DNA of 64,000 nucleotides. It comes from SZUA-547 sp963669315 (lineage in GTDB: Bacteria > Pseudomonadota > Alphaproteobacteria > Rhodobacterales > Rhodobacteraceae). Location of the stretch: NCBI GenBank assembly GCA_963669315.1, contig OY770021.1:1364001-1428000 (forward strand), read 5' to 3'. Below, piece after piece: positions 50,121 through 58,334 of the stretch. How positions within the stretch are numbered: the stretch's first letter is position 1; each line of letters starts with the position of its first letter. Both the position numbers and the translations under genes were made by a program. The notes beneath the pieces were generated by a model. That model searched no databases and was not told the origin of the DNA. It saw only the letters and a list, made by a program, of their open reading frames with translations.

Positions 50121-52289
50121 ATGAGCGAAGATTTTAGTCTTGAAGAACGGAAATACTTGCTCGAAACCGACGCGTCAGCGGATCTCTACGTTGTTCATAT
50201 GGTGCGGGAGGAAGCGCTTAGCGAGCTTTTCACCATCACCATCGTCGCGGTCGCGGACGAGCACACCCCCGCCGCCGATATCGTCGGCGAGGCAGCGTCC
50301 GTGAAATTAGAGGCGCTCGGCGAAGGCGGAACCGAGACCTATTACCATGGCCTCTGCACCGATTGCTCCTATGAGGGCATGGTCGGCGGCATCCATGTCT
50401 ATCGCCTGATCCTCAGGCCGGAGCTGTGGTTGCTGACCCAGCGCAGCAATTACAAGATTTTCCAGGCCATGACGGCGCCGGACATCATCAACGAGGTGCT
50501 GAGCAATGGCAGCATTTCGGCTCCGTCGTCAAAAGGCTCGGCCCCAACGAGGCCGGAGCGCGAATACTGCGTGCAATATGGCGAGACCGACTATGATTTC
50601 GTGCACCGGCTGATGGCGGAGGAAGGAATCTTCTATCTTCACGAGCATCAGGAATCCGAGTTGATGCTGTTCACGGCGGAGGATGGCAGCGCGCTGGACG
50701 ATTTGCAGGCACCGGACGTTGAACTGCCCGATGACGCCACGGACCCCAAGGGCGTTCTGTTTCAAAAGACCGAAACGCTCGCCTCCCTCGACGAAGCGCG
50801 GATCACCATTTGGCGGTCGAACCAGCTGGTTAGGTCCGAGGTGTCGAAGATCAACGACTACAATCACGAGAACCCGACGGCGCAGCTGGAATCGTCAAAG
50901 ACCATCGACAACAACAAGAAGGGCGGGCCCGACCTTGAGCTGTATGAGTATCCAGGCCGGTTCCGCGAGTCAGGCCGCGGCACCGACCTGGTCGGCTGGC
51001 TGGGCGAGTCGCGCGACGCGCCAACCTCGGTCTGGGAAGGAAAATGCAATATTCAGACGATGGTCACCGGGCGAATCTTCAAGCTCTACGGCCACCCGGT
51101 CGAGTCGTTCAATTCGCCCGAATACCTGATCATCTCCACCAAGCATACGCTCCGCGCCGAGATGGATCTGATCCAGGCGATCATCTCCAATGGCGCGATG
51201 CGCGATCTGTTCGGCGAACATGAGGCGAAGATCGCAACCGAAGCCGAGCAGACCGCCGCCGACAGGGGCGGCATGGGCGCAGACACCACCGCTGTGGACG
51301 CCTTCAGCTGTGAGTTCACCGCCCAGGAGGCCACGGTGCCCTACCGCACGCCGCAGAATTGCCCGAAGCCCATCGCCTACAACACCGAGCCCGCCATGGT
51401 CGTCGGTCCGGAAGGCGAAGAGATCAATGTCGATGAATTCGGCCGCGTGAAGTGCCATTTCTTCTGGGACCGCGACAGCCAGAAGGATGACACGTCCAGT
51501 GCATGGATCCGGGTGATGCAGCCCGGTTTCGCCCATGACCGATGGGGCCAGCAGTTTATCCCCCGTATCGATCAGGAAGTCGTGGTCGCCTTCCAACGCG
51601 GCGATCCCGACCGGCCTATCGTGATCGGCGCGGTCTATCATCACGATCAGAAGCCGCCCTACAAACTGCCCGACAACAAAACCCAGAGCGGCATCAAGAC
51701 TCATTCTTCGAAGGACGCCGAGGGCTATCACGAGCTTCTGTTCGAGGACAAAGCGGGCGAAGAGTTCGTGCGCTTCCAGTCCCAGAAGGACTATCACCAG
51801 ATCATCAAGAACAAGATGCTCACCTCTGTCGGATATGAGGAGCAGGACAACCGGGGCGTCGATGAATCCAGCCATCTTCCCACCGACCCCGCCGCGCCCA
51901 CGGGCGGCAGCGTCACGTCCGAAGGCGCTGACGGCGATTGCGCGCTGAAGGTGAAGCAGAACTACAATGTCGAAGTCGATCAGGGCGACCACAACATCAA
52001 GGTTTCGTCCTCCAACCAGAATATCGACGTCGCCACCGACCGGACGACCAATGTGGGCGGGAACCACGAAGAAAACATCACCGGCACGCAGGACATCACC
52101 GTCACCGGCGCCTGCACGATCGAGTCCACGACAAGTATCGAGTTGAAGGTGGGCAGTTCCAGCGTGAAGCTGGATATGAGCGGCGTCACGATTAAGGGCG
52201 CGATGGTTAAATGCCAGGCGACCGGCACGGGCGAGTTTGACGGCGGCGGCATGCTGACCCTCAAGGGCGGCCTGGTTAAGATCAACTGA
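50121..52289 (+). CDS. vgrG: Type VI spike protein VgrG (TssI)
   Basis: A 722-residue spike trimer subunit. The gp27-like part (about 1-380) contains YHGLCTDCSYEG, YRLILRPELWLLTQRSNYKIFQ and YCVQYGETDYDFVHRLMAEEGIFYLHEH. The gp5-like OB fold (about 415-490) shows VDEFGRVKCHFFWDRD, WIRVMQPGFAHDRWGQQFIPRIDQEVVVAFQ and GDPDRPIVIGAVYH. The C-terminal beta-helix repeats (about 600-722) end in GGMLTLKGGLVKIN. No extra effector domain is present. GGAGG precedes the ATG. Confidence 0.96.
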   Translation: MSEDFSLEERKYLLETDASADLYVVHMVREEALSELFTITIVAVADEHTPAADIVGEAASVKLEALGEGGTETYYHGLCTDCSYEGMVGGIHVYRLILRPELWLLTQRSNYKIFQAMTAPDIINEVLSNGSISAPSSKGSAPTRPEREYCVQYGETDYDFVHRLMAEEGIFYLHEHQESELMLFTAEDGSALDDLQAPDVELPDDATDPKGVLFQKTETLASLDEARITIWRSNQLVRSEVSKINDYNHENPTAQLESSKTIDNNKKGGPDLELYEYPGRFRESGRGTDLVGWLGESRDAPTSVWEGKCNIQTMVTGRIFKLYGHPVESFNSPEYLIISTKHTLRAEMDLIQAIISNGAMRDLFGEHEAKIATEAEQTAADRGGMGADTTAVDAFSCEFTAQEATVPYRTPQNCPKPIAYNTEPAMVVGPEGEEINVDEFGRVKCHFFWDRDSQKDDTSSAWIRVMQPGFAHDRWGQQFIPRIDQEVVVAFQRGDPDRPIVIGAVYHHDQKPPYKLPDNKTQSGIKTHSSKDAEGYHELLFEDKAGEEFVRFQSQKDYHQIIKNKMLTSVGYEEQDNRGVDESSHLPTDPAAPTGGSVTSEGADGDCALKVKQNYNVEVDQGDHNIKVSSSNQNIDVATDRTTNVGGNHEENITGTQDITVTGACTIESTTSIELKVGSSSVKLDMSGVTIKGAMVKCQATGTGEFDGGGMLTLKGGLVKIN

Positions 52290-52299
52290 GAACGGACCG

Positions 52300-52932
52300 A
52301 TGAGCGACGACGACAAATACGCCGATCTCAAGATGCTGTCGCAGGAGCCGCTGCTTGAGCTGTTGACCCGTGCGCAAGTGAAGCTGAAGACCAAGGTGGA
52401 CCTGCCCAAGCAGGCGCCCGCAGCCGACTATTTGCCTCTACTCGACGAGGAAGAGGAGCATTTGGAGATCCTGATGGCGCTGGCCCATGCGCTGCCGCCG
52501 CGCCAGGCGGTGTGGTGGGCGTGCCTCGCGACAAGGCATGACATGGATCCGGAGGCGGCCAACGCCTCTCACCCGATCAAGGCGGCGGAGAACTGGGTCT
52601 ATCAACCGGGAGAAAAGAACAAGAAGGTTGCTGAGAAGGTCTTTCTGCGGTCAGCCGGAGACGATCCGGCCCGGCTGTGCGTGATGGCGGCGCTTTATGG
52701 CGACGGAAAGGTCAACCTTAGCGATGACGAGAAAATCGACGCCCCGCCAGGCGTCTGCGGCAATTGCGTCTATGGCGCGCTGACCGCGGCCGCGGGCCTC
52801 GCCGAGGAAGGGCCGGAGGATCGTGCGCTCTTCCTGATCGATCAAGGCCTGAACATCGCCCGTGGCGGCAATGGCAAGATTGAGAAATCAAGCGCCGATG
52901 GTGCTGGCGCGGCGGACAGAGCCGATGCATAA
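52300..52932 (+). CDS. DUF6931-like type VI-associated protein
   Basis: A 210-residue soluble protein. The segment EEHLEILMALAHALPPRQAVWWACLATRHD and the later GNCVYGALTAAAGLAEEGPED recall small proteins annotated as DUF6931 in type VI clusters, a tentative match from memory. It has no signal peptide. The two genes on either side are vgrG (10 bases upstream) and PAAR, the position where spike adaptors are often encoded, so a role in loading the VgrG-PAAR spike is a reasonable guess but not shown. Confidence 0.65.
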   Translation: MSDDDKYADLKMLSQEPLLELLTRAQVKLKTKVDLPKQAPAADYLPLLDEEEEHLEILMALAHALPPRQAVWWACLATRHDMDPEAANASHPIKAAENWVYQPGEKNKKVAEKVFLRSAGDDPARLCVMAALYGDGKVNLSDDEKIDAPPGVCGNCVYGALTAAAGLAEEGPEDRALFLIDQGLNIARGGNGKIEKSSADGAGAADRADA

Positions 52933-52989
52933 TCGAACAAAATCAATGGCCGAGGCGGAACCGCGCCCCGGTCGAGAGGAGTGAACGCG

Positions 52990-53298
52990 ATGCCGCCAGC
53001 AGCCCGGGTGGGCGACGCCCATGTCTGTCCGATGCAGACCCCGACGCCGGGCGGGCCTGTGCCGCATGTCGGCATGCCGATCATTCCCCCCTGTGCAGTG
53101 ACGGTGCTGATCTGCAATATGCCTGCGGCGCGGGTTGGCGATATGGGGGTGTGCACAGCCCCGGTGCCGAATGATCCCATCGTGAAAGGCAGCGCAACGG
53201 TCATGATCTGCAACATGCCGGCGGCGCGGATCGGCGATTCCACAGCCCATGGCGGCACCATCGCCGCGGGCGCTCCCACGGTTATGATCGGCGGCTGA
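52990..53298 (+). CDS. PAAR-domain spike tip protein
   Basis: A 102-residue PAAR protein. It starts MPPAARVGDAHVCPMQTPTPG with repeats of the form NMPAARVGD and NMPAARIGD, and ends GAPTVMIGG. The conserved Cys and His residues (HVCP, the Cys of VCTAP, STAHGG) fit a zinc site at the cone tip. It would sharpen the VgrG trimer and may carry no effector, since there is no C-terminal extension. ATG 52990 is eight bases after AGAGGAG; an in-frame GTG at 52981 overlaps that site. Confidence 0.92.
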   Translation: MPPAARVGDAHVCPMQTPTPGGPVPHVGMPIIPPCAVTVLICNMPAARVGDMGVCTAPVPNDPIVKGSATVMICNMPAARIGDSTAHGGTIAAGAPTVMIGG

Positions 53299-53316
53299 CG
53301 AGAGAGCGATGCGTGT

Positions 53317-55005
53317 ATGAGTCTGACGCTTGTGATCCAGGGTTCCGGCGCCGCGCCGGAAGGCGTGCCGCCGCGGGCCGAGATGCGGAGCGGCGCGTTG
53401 ACGCTTGGCCGTGGAACCGAGAACGACGTGAAGCTCCCGGATCCTGAGCGCCATCTCTCCAAACGCCATTGCGTGATCGAAGAACGGAACGGCGTTTTTG
53501 TGCTGGTGGATATCTCCACTAACGGCACGTTCCTGAACTACGCGGATACGCCGGTGGCCGGTGAAAGCCCGCCGCTCGGCCATGGCGACGTCATCAAGCT
53601 CGGGCTGTACGAGTTCCGGGTCGAGATCGCCGATGCGCCCGGCGCGACCACGCCGCCCACGTCCGACCCGTTCGCGGACCTTCCCCCGCCGCTTGAGGAC
53701 GCGCCCATGGCCCCCGCGCCGAAGGGCGGTGAAGATTTCGTCGGAAATCTGGACGATCCGGGCGCCTCTCTCAATGATGGGGGCGACGACATACTGGCGC
53801 CCTTTGGCGATGCGCCGAAGGGAGATCTGGCGGGTGGCGATCCGTTCGCGTCTCCCGATGCGGACAGCGTGCTGCCTGACGACGATTCATTCCTTCGCGA
53901 CCTGGGAGCGCTCGGCCCTGCGCCGGACCCAAATCAGTCCGGCGGCACCGTAGGCGATCATCGCCGGGCGGAAACCGATGTGTTCGAGACCGCCGCAACG
54001 ACTCGGAATACGATCCCCGACGACTGGGATTTGAGCGCGCCGGACGACGGCGCCGGGAGTGACGCCCCGCTCGCTCCGCCTTCGCAACCGCCATCCCCGC
54101 CACCCGCCGCGACGCCTCCGCCCGCACAGCCGACATCGGCGCCGACGCCGCCGGCCTCGGACCCGTTCGCGGAGGACGATGACGACGACCTGCTCGCCCC
54201 TGCGCCAGCGCCTGAAGCCGCGCCTGCGCAACCGGCGGCGCCGGCGGCTGATCCGTTCGCTGAAGACGCGGATGACCTGCCCCCAGCCGCATCGCCGGCC
54301 GAACCCGCCCAGATTGAGACGCCCCGGCCACCAGAGGCGGCCGCCCCGCTACCGGCTGCGCCAGCGGCGGCGCCCCCTGCTCCGCAACCTTCCTCCGCGC
54401 CCATGTCCGGCGACGCTGCGCGCGCCTTCCTAGAGGCGGCGGGGATCGGCCCGGATGTGGTTGGCGACGCCGAGTTGGAAGCGGTGATGCGCAACTCGGG
54501 CGCCGCGTTCCGGGCGATGGTCGAGGGGCTCCGCGAAGTACTGATGACCCGCTCGTCCATCAAGGGCGAGTTCCGCATGAACCAGACCATGATCCAGTCG
54601 GGCGGCAACAACCCGCTGAAATTCTCGATCTCGGGCGATCACGCGGTCAAGGCGCTGCTGAAACCTGACGTCGCCGGTTATCTGACGGCTGAGGACGCAG
54701 TTCGGCAGGGTCTCGACGACGTCAAGGCGCATGAAGTCGCCATGGTGACGGGCATGCAGGCGGCGCTGGAATCTCTGATCAAGCGATTTGATCCGGAATC
54801 GCTCGAAAAACGCATGGCCAAGTCGACCAGTGGCCTCGGCGCCGTGTTCCGGGGCGGCAAGAAGGCGACCTATTGGGACGCGTTCACCCAGCTCTACGAG
54901 GATATCGCCACCGAGGCGGAGGATGATTTTCAGGCCTTGTTCGGCAAGGCCTTCGCAAAGGCGTATGAACAACAACTCAGATCTCTTGAGGGAGAGAGAA
55001 AATGA
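53317..55005 (+). CDS. tagH: FHA-domain type VI regulator TagH (Fha)
   Basis: A 562-residue protein. Residues 1-100 form an FHA phosphothreonine-binding domain (LTLGRGTENDVKLPD, LSKRHCVIE, DISTNGTFLN, GHGDVIKLG). A Pro/Ala-rich acidic linker (about 105-365) holds four SDPFA- or GDPFA-like repeats. The C-terminal type VI FHA-associated domain (about 368-555) ends in DAFTQLYEDIATEAEDDFQALFGKAFAKAYEQQ. Fha in other systems binds TssL phosphorylated by PpkA. The stop overlaps tssJ by four bases. Confidence 0.93.
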   Translation: MSLTLVIQGSGAAPEGVPPRAEMRSGALTLGRGTENDVKLPDPERHLSKRHCVIEERNGVFVLVDISTNGTFLNYADTPVAGESPPLGHGDVIKLGLYEFRVEIADAPGATTPPTSDPFADLPPPLEDAPMAPAPKGGEDFVGNLDDPGASLNDGGDDILAPFGDAPKGDLAGGDPFASPDADSVLPDDDSFLRDLGALGPAPDPNQSGGTVGDHRRAETDVFETAATTRNTIPDDWDLSAPDDGAGSDAPLAPPSQPPSPPPAATPPPAQPTSAPTPPASDPFAEDDDDDLLAPAPAPEAAPAQPAAPAADPFAEDADDLPPAASPAEPAQIETPRPPEAAAPLPAAPAAAPPAPQPSSAPMSGDAARAFLEAAGIGPDVVGDAELEAVMRNSGAAFRAMVEGLREVLMTRSSIKGEFRMNQTMIQSGGNNPLKFSISGDHAVKALLKPDVAGYLTAEDAVRQGLDDVKAHEVAMVTGMQAALESLIKRFDPESLEKRMAKSTSGLGAVFRGGKKATYWDAFTQLYEDIATEAEDDFQALFGKAFAKAYEQQLRSLEGERK

Positions 55006-55463
55006 CCATACTGCGTAGAAAATTTCTTGGACTGGCCGCCGCTGGAATCGCCGCGGCTTCGCTTTCGGCTTGTGGGGCCGCTCCGCCGCCGCCGACCGAG
55101 GTGGCGCTGACCATCAATGGCGGCGCCAACATGAACAACGGTCGGCCGGCGCAGGTGAAGGTTTATTACCTCGCCGCGAAGGCGGCGTTCGACGGCGGCG
55201 ATTTCTTCGCGCTGTTCGACACGCCCGAAGCGGTGCTCGGCACGGATCTGGTGTCGGTGGACAGCTATCTTCTTCAACCCGGCGCGACTGTGACGGACGC
55301 GAAGAGCTTTAAGGAAGCGCCTGCCCATATCGGCGTGATCGCGGCGTTCCAAAGCGTTGACCAGCCGGGATGGAAGGCGACGAAACCGCTGGCGGCCAAA
55401 AAGGTCAACAACGCCGAGGTTTCCGTTTCCGGCATGAATGTGAATCTCTCCGTCAGCCAATAG
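55002..55463 (+). CDS. tssJ: Type VI outer-membrane lipoprotein TssJ
   Basis: A 153-residue lipoprotein with a twin-Arg-free signal peptide and lipobox LSACGA (Cys near residue 24). The mature domain has the transthyretin-like strand pattern of TssJ: VALTINGGANMNNGRPAQVKVYYLAAKAAF and PAHIGVIAAFQSVDQPGWKA. It anchors the TssJLM membrane complex to the outer membrane. GGGAGAGAGAAA precedes the ATG, which overlaps the end of tagH. Confidence 0.93.
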   Translation: MTILRRKFLGLAAAGIAAASLSACGAAPPPPTEVALTINGGANMNNGRPAQVKVYYLAAKAAFDGGDFFALFDTPEAVLGTDLVSVDSYLLQPGATVTDAKSFKEAPAHIGVIAAFQSVDQPGWKATKPLAAKKVNNAEVSVSGMNVNLSVSQ

Positions 55464-55499
55464 GCGGCGAGATCGTACGACGACAAAAGGGGGGCGTTT

Positions 55500-56840
55500 G
55501 TGTCCTGGGAGAACCGCATCGTCTGGAGCGAGGGGCTGTTTCTGCAGCCCCAGCATTTCCAGCAGCAGGACCGCTATCTCGAAGCGCTGGTCCATGGGAC
55601 CACTGGCGCGGTGGCGCCTTATCCTTGGGGGTTCACCAAGCTCACCATCGATGAGGAGATGCTAACGCTCGGCAAGTTCGGCGTTTCAGAATGCGCGGGC
55701 GTGCTGCCGGACGGCACGCCCTTCAGCGCCCCGCATCGCGATGATCCGCCGCCGGCGATCGAGCCGCCCGAGGACGTGAAGAACTGCGTTGTCTATCTGA
55801 CCCTGCCGGTGCGGCAGGCGGGCGCGCGCGAGTTCGATCTCGAGAACAACGAGGAATCCTTCGCGCGATTCCAGGGGACCGAGATCAACATTCATGACAC
55901 GGTTGGTCAGGGCGATCAGGCGGTCACCCTGGCGGTCGGACGCCTGCGCATGCGCTTCATGCTGGAGATGGATGAACGCGCCGACATGCTGTGCATTCCG
56001 GTCGCCAAAATCGTCGAGGTGCAGTCCGACAAGCAGATCGTGCTGGACCGTAGCTTTGCGCCATCGGCGATGGATGCGCGCGCGGCCCCGGCGATCCATA
56101 AATTCGTGGGCGAGATCGAAGGGCTTCTCAGCCACAGGGCGGAGGCGCTGGGTGGGCGGTTGTCAGAATCCGGCGCGACCAAGGGCGTGGCGGAGATTCA
56201 GGACTTCCTGCTGCTGATGGTGGTCAACCGGATGCACGCGCTGATCAAGCACCTCAGGACCATTCCGAACGCGCACCCGGTGGAGATATACGGGTTTCTG
56301 ATCGGGCTGGCGGGGGAGCTGGCGACATTCATGGCCGCCACCAAGCGCCCGCCCGAGTTTCCGGTCTACAAGCATGATGATCTGACCGCGACCTTTCAGC
56401 CGGTGATGCGGACGTTGCGTCAGTATCTTTCCGCGGTGCTGGAGCAGACCGCGATCTCGATTCCGATCGAGCCGCGCAAATACGGCGTTCATGTCGCTGT
56501 CATCGCTGACAAGCGGCTGGTCACGACGGCCAGCTTTGTGCTGGCGGTCAAGGCCGAGACTCCGGTGGAGACGATCCGGCGGCATTTCCCGACCCAGGCC
56601 AAGCTGGGTCCGGTGGAGCAGATTCGCCAGCTTGTGAACTCCGCCCTGCCGGGGATCACGCTGCGGCCGCTTCCGGTGGCGCCGCGACAAATCCCCTATC
56701 ATGCAGGGGTAGTGTATTTTGAGATGGACCCGGACAGCCAATTCTGGCGCCAGCTGACGACATCGGGCGGTCTGGCCGTTCATGTAGCGGGCGACTATCC
56801 GGGACTGGAGATGGAGCTATGGGCCATCCGCAAGGCCTGA
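55500..56840 (+). CDS. tssK: Type VI baseplate-membrane adaptor TssK
   Basis: A 446-residue protein starting at GTG with the family signature SWENRIVWSEGLFLQPQHFQQQDRYLE. It continues with FDLENNEESFARFQGTEINIHD and ends ISGG-like strands before EMELWAIRKA. TssK trimers connect the baseplate to the cytoplasmic parts of TssL and TssM. GGGGGG lies upstream of the start. Confidence 0.95.
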   Translation: MSWENRIVWSEGLFLQPQHFQQQDRYLEALVHGTTGAVAPYPWGFTKLTIDEEMLTLGKFGVSECAGVLPDGTPFSAPHRDDPPPAIEPPEDVKNCVVYLTLPVRQAGAREFDLENNEESFARFQGTEINIHDTVGQGDQAVTLAVGRLRMRFMLEMDERADMLCIPVAKIVEVQSDKQIVLDRSFAPSAMDARAAPAIHKFVGEIEGLLSHRAEALGGRLSESGATKGVAEIQDFLLLMVVNRMHALIKHLRTIPNAHPVEIYGFLIGLAGELATFMAATKRPPEFPVYKHDDLTATFQPVMRTLRQYLSAVLEQTAISIPIEPRKYGVHVAVIADKRLVTTASFVLAVKAETPVETIRRHFPTQAKLGPVEQIRQLVNSALPGITLRPLPVAPRQIPYHAGVVYFEMDPDSQFWRQLTTSGGLAVHVAGDYPGLEMELWAIRKA

Positions 56841-56889
56841 ATGGCGCGCCAAGCGCGCCGGGCCGCGTAGATGTTAGGGAGGGCCTGCG

Positions 56890-58263
56890 ATGAACCGCGA
56901 CGACCCCTTCGCCGAATCGGGCGACGACGAACGTACAGTGATCCGCCCCAGTCCGGGCGGCGCGCAACCTGCACAGCCGCAGCAGCCGCAACAGCAGCCT
57001 GCGCAACAGGCTGCGCCGCAGGCGCAACGCGGACCCGGAGCGGGCGCCGCGCTGGCCGAAGTGGATGTCGCGGCGAGCGCCGGGCTCAACCCGCTGGCCG
57101 CCGCCGCCGCGCCGCTGCTGGCGCTGGTCAGCCGCATCCGCAACCGGGCGCAACATGGCAATGTGCCCGCGCTGCGCGACCGAGTGATCTCCGAGATCAA
57201 AGCGTTCGAGCAGCGCGCGCTTCAGGCCAGCCAGCCGGCGCAATCGGTGCGGATCGCGCGCTATGCGCTGTGCGCAACCATCGATGATGTGGTGCTGAAT
57301 ACGCCCTGGGGCGGGCAAAGCGTCTGGGCGACGCAATCCATGGTCGGCACCTTCCATAAAGAGACCCATGGCGGCGAACGCTTTTTCGACCTTCTGACCC
57401 GGCTGGAGCAGGAACCCTCCAAGAATCGTGATCTGCTGGAGGTGCTCTATCTCTGCTCATCGCTCGGTTTCGAGGGCCGCTATCGCGTGGAAGAGCGCGG
57501 TTTCGAGCGGCTTCTCTCGGTGCGGGACGCGCTGGCCAAGCTGATTCGCGCCCATCGCGGACCTCTGGAGCGCGACCTCTCCCCCCGCTGGCGCGGGTTG
57601 GAGGCGATCTACAAGCCACTCTCGGCGGTGCTGCCGGTCTGGATCATCGCCGTTGCGACCGCGAGTCTGCTGGCGCTCGCATACGCCGGTCTCGCCTGGG
57701 CGCTGAATGGCGATACGGAACGGCTGCAAGGCCAGTTGGCCGCGCTGGGCGCGGATGCGACGGTGAAGTTGGAGCGAGTCGCGCCGCCGCCGCCCCCGCC
57801 TCCTCCTCCGCCGCCGCAGTTGGTCACGCAGATCAAACGGGTGACGACATTCCTGAAACCGGAGGTGGCCGAGAAGAAGGTGACAGTGTTCGAGGACACC
57901 TCGACCATCACCGTGCGCATGCGCGGCGAAGGCATGTTCGGCTCCGGCTCGGATCGCATCAAAGACGAATTCCTGCCGCTGATCATCCGGGTCGCCAAAT
58001 CGATGAATGTTGAGCCGGGTTCGATCATTGTGGCGGGGCATTCCGACAACGTGCCGATCCGCTCAAGCCGTTTCCCGTCGAACATGCACCTTTCGCTGGC
58101 GAGGGCGCAGGCGGTGGCCGACCTGATCAAACGGCAGCTTGAAGACAAAAGCCGCATCCGGGCCGAAGGCCGCGCCGACCGAGAGCCGATCGCCAAGAAC
58201 AACACCGCCGAAGGGCGCTCTCGCAACCGGCGTATCGAAGTGATCCTAGTGAAATCCGGCTGA
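56890..58263 (+). CDS. tssL: Type VI membrane protein TssL with OmpA-like domain
   Basis: A 457-residue protein. The short N terminus, MNRDDPFAESGDDERTVIRPS, includes the RTVIRP motif whose Thr (residue 16) corresponds to the PpkA-phosphorylated Thr of Agrobacterium TssL. A Gln/Pro-rich linker leads into the DotU domain (about 60-245), one membrane span (VLPVWIIAVATASLLALAYAGLAW) and a poly-Pro stretch. A periplasmic OmpA-like domain (about 330-455, VAGHSDNVPIRSSRFPSNMHLSLARAQAV) should bind peptidoglycan. GGGAGG precedes the ATG. Confidence 0.95.
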   Translation: MNRDDPFAESGDDERTVIRPSPGGAQPAQPQQPQQQPAQQAAPQAQRGPGAGAALAEVDVAASAGLNPLAAAAAPLLALVSRIRNRAQHGNVPALRDRVISEIKAFEQRALQASQPAQSVRIARYALCATIDDVVLNTPWGGQSVWATQSMVGTFHKETHGGERFFDLLTRLEQEPSKNRDLLEVLYLCSSLGFEGRYRVEERGFERLLSVRDALAKLIRAHRGPLERDLSPRWRGLEAIYKPLSAVLPVWIIAVATASLLALAYAGLAWALNGDTERLQGQLAALGADATVKLERVAPPPPPPPPPPPQLVTQIKRVTTFLKPEVAEKKVTVFEDTSTITVRMRGEGMFGSGSDRIKDEFLPLIIRVAKSMNVEPGSIIVAGHSDNVPIRSSRFPSNMHLSLARAQAVADLIKRQLEDKSRIRAEGRADREPIAKNNTAEGRSRNRRIEVILVKSG

Positions 58264-58334
58264 CCCGAATCGCGATCAGGGGCGCGGCGCGACCGAGTCC
58301 CTTACACCGCTTAGTTTAACGACGGACCTGACAG

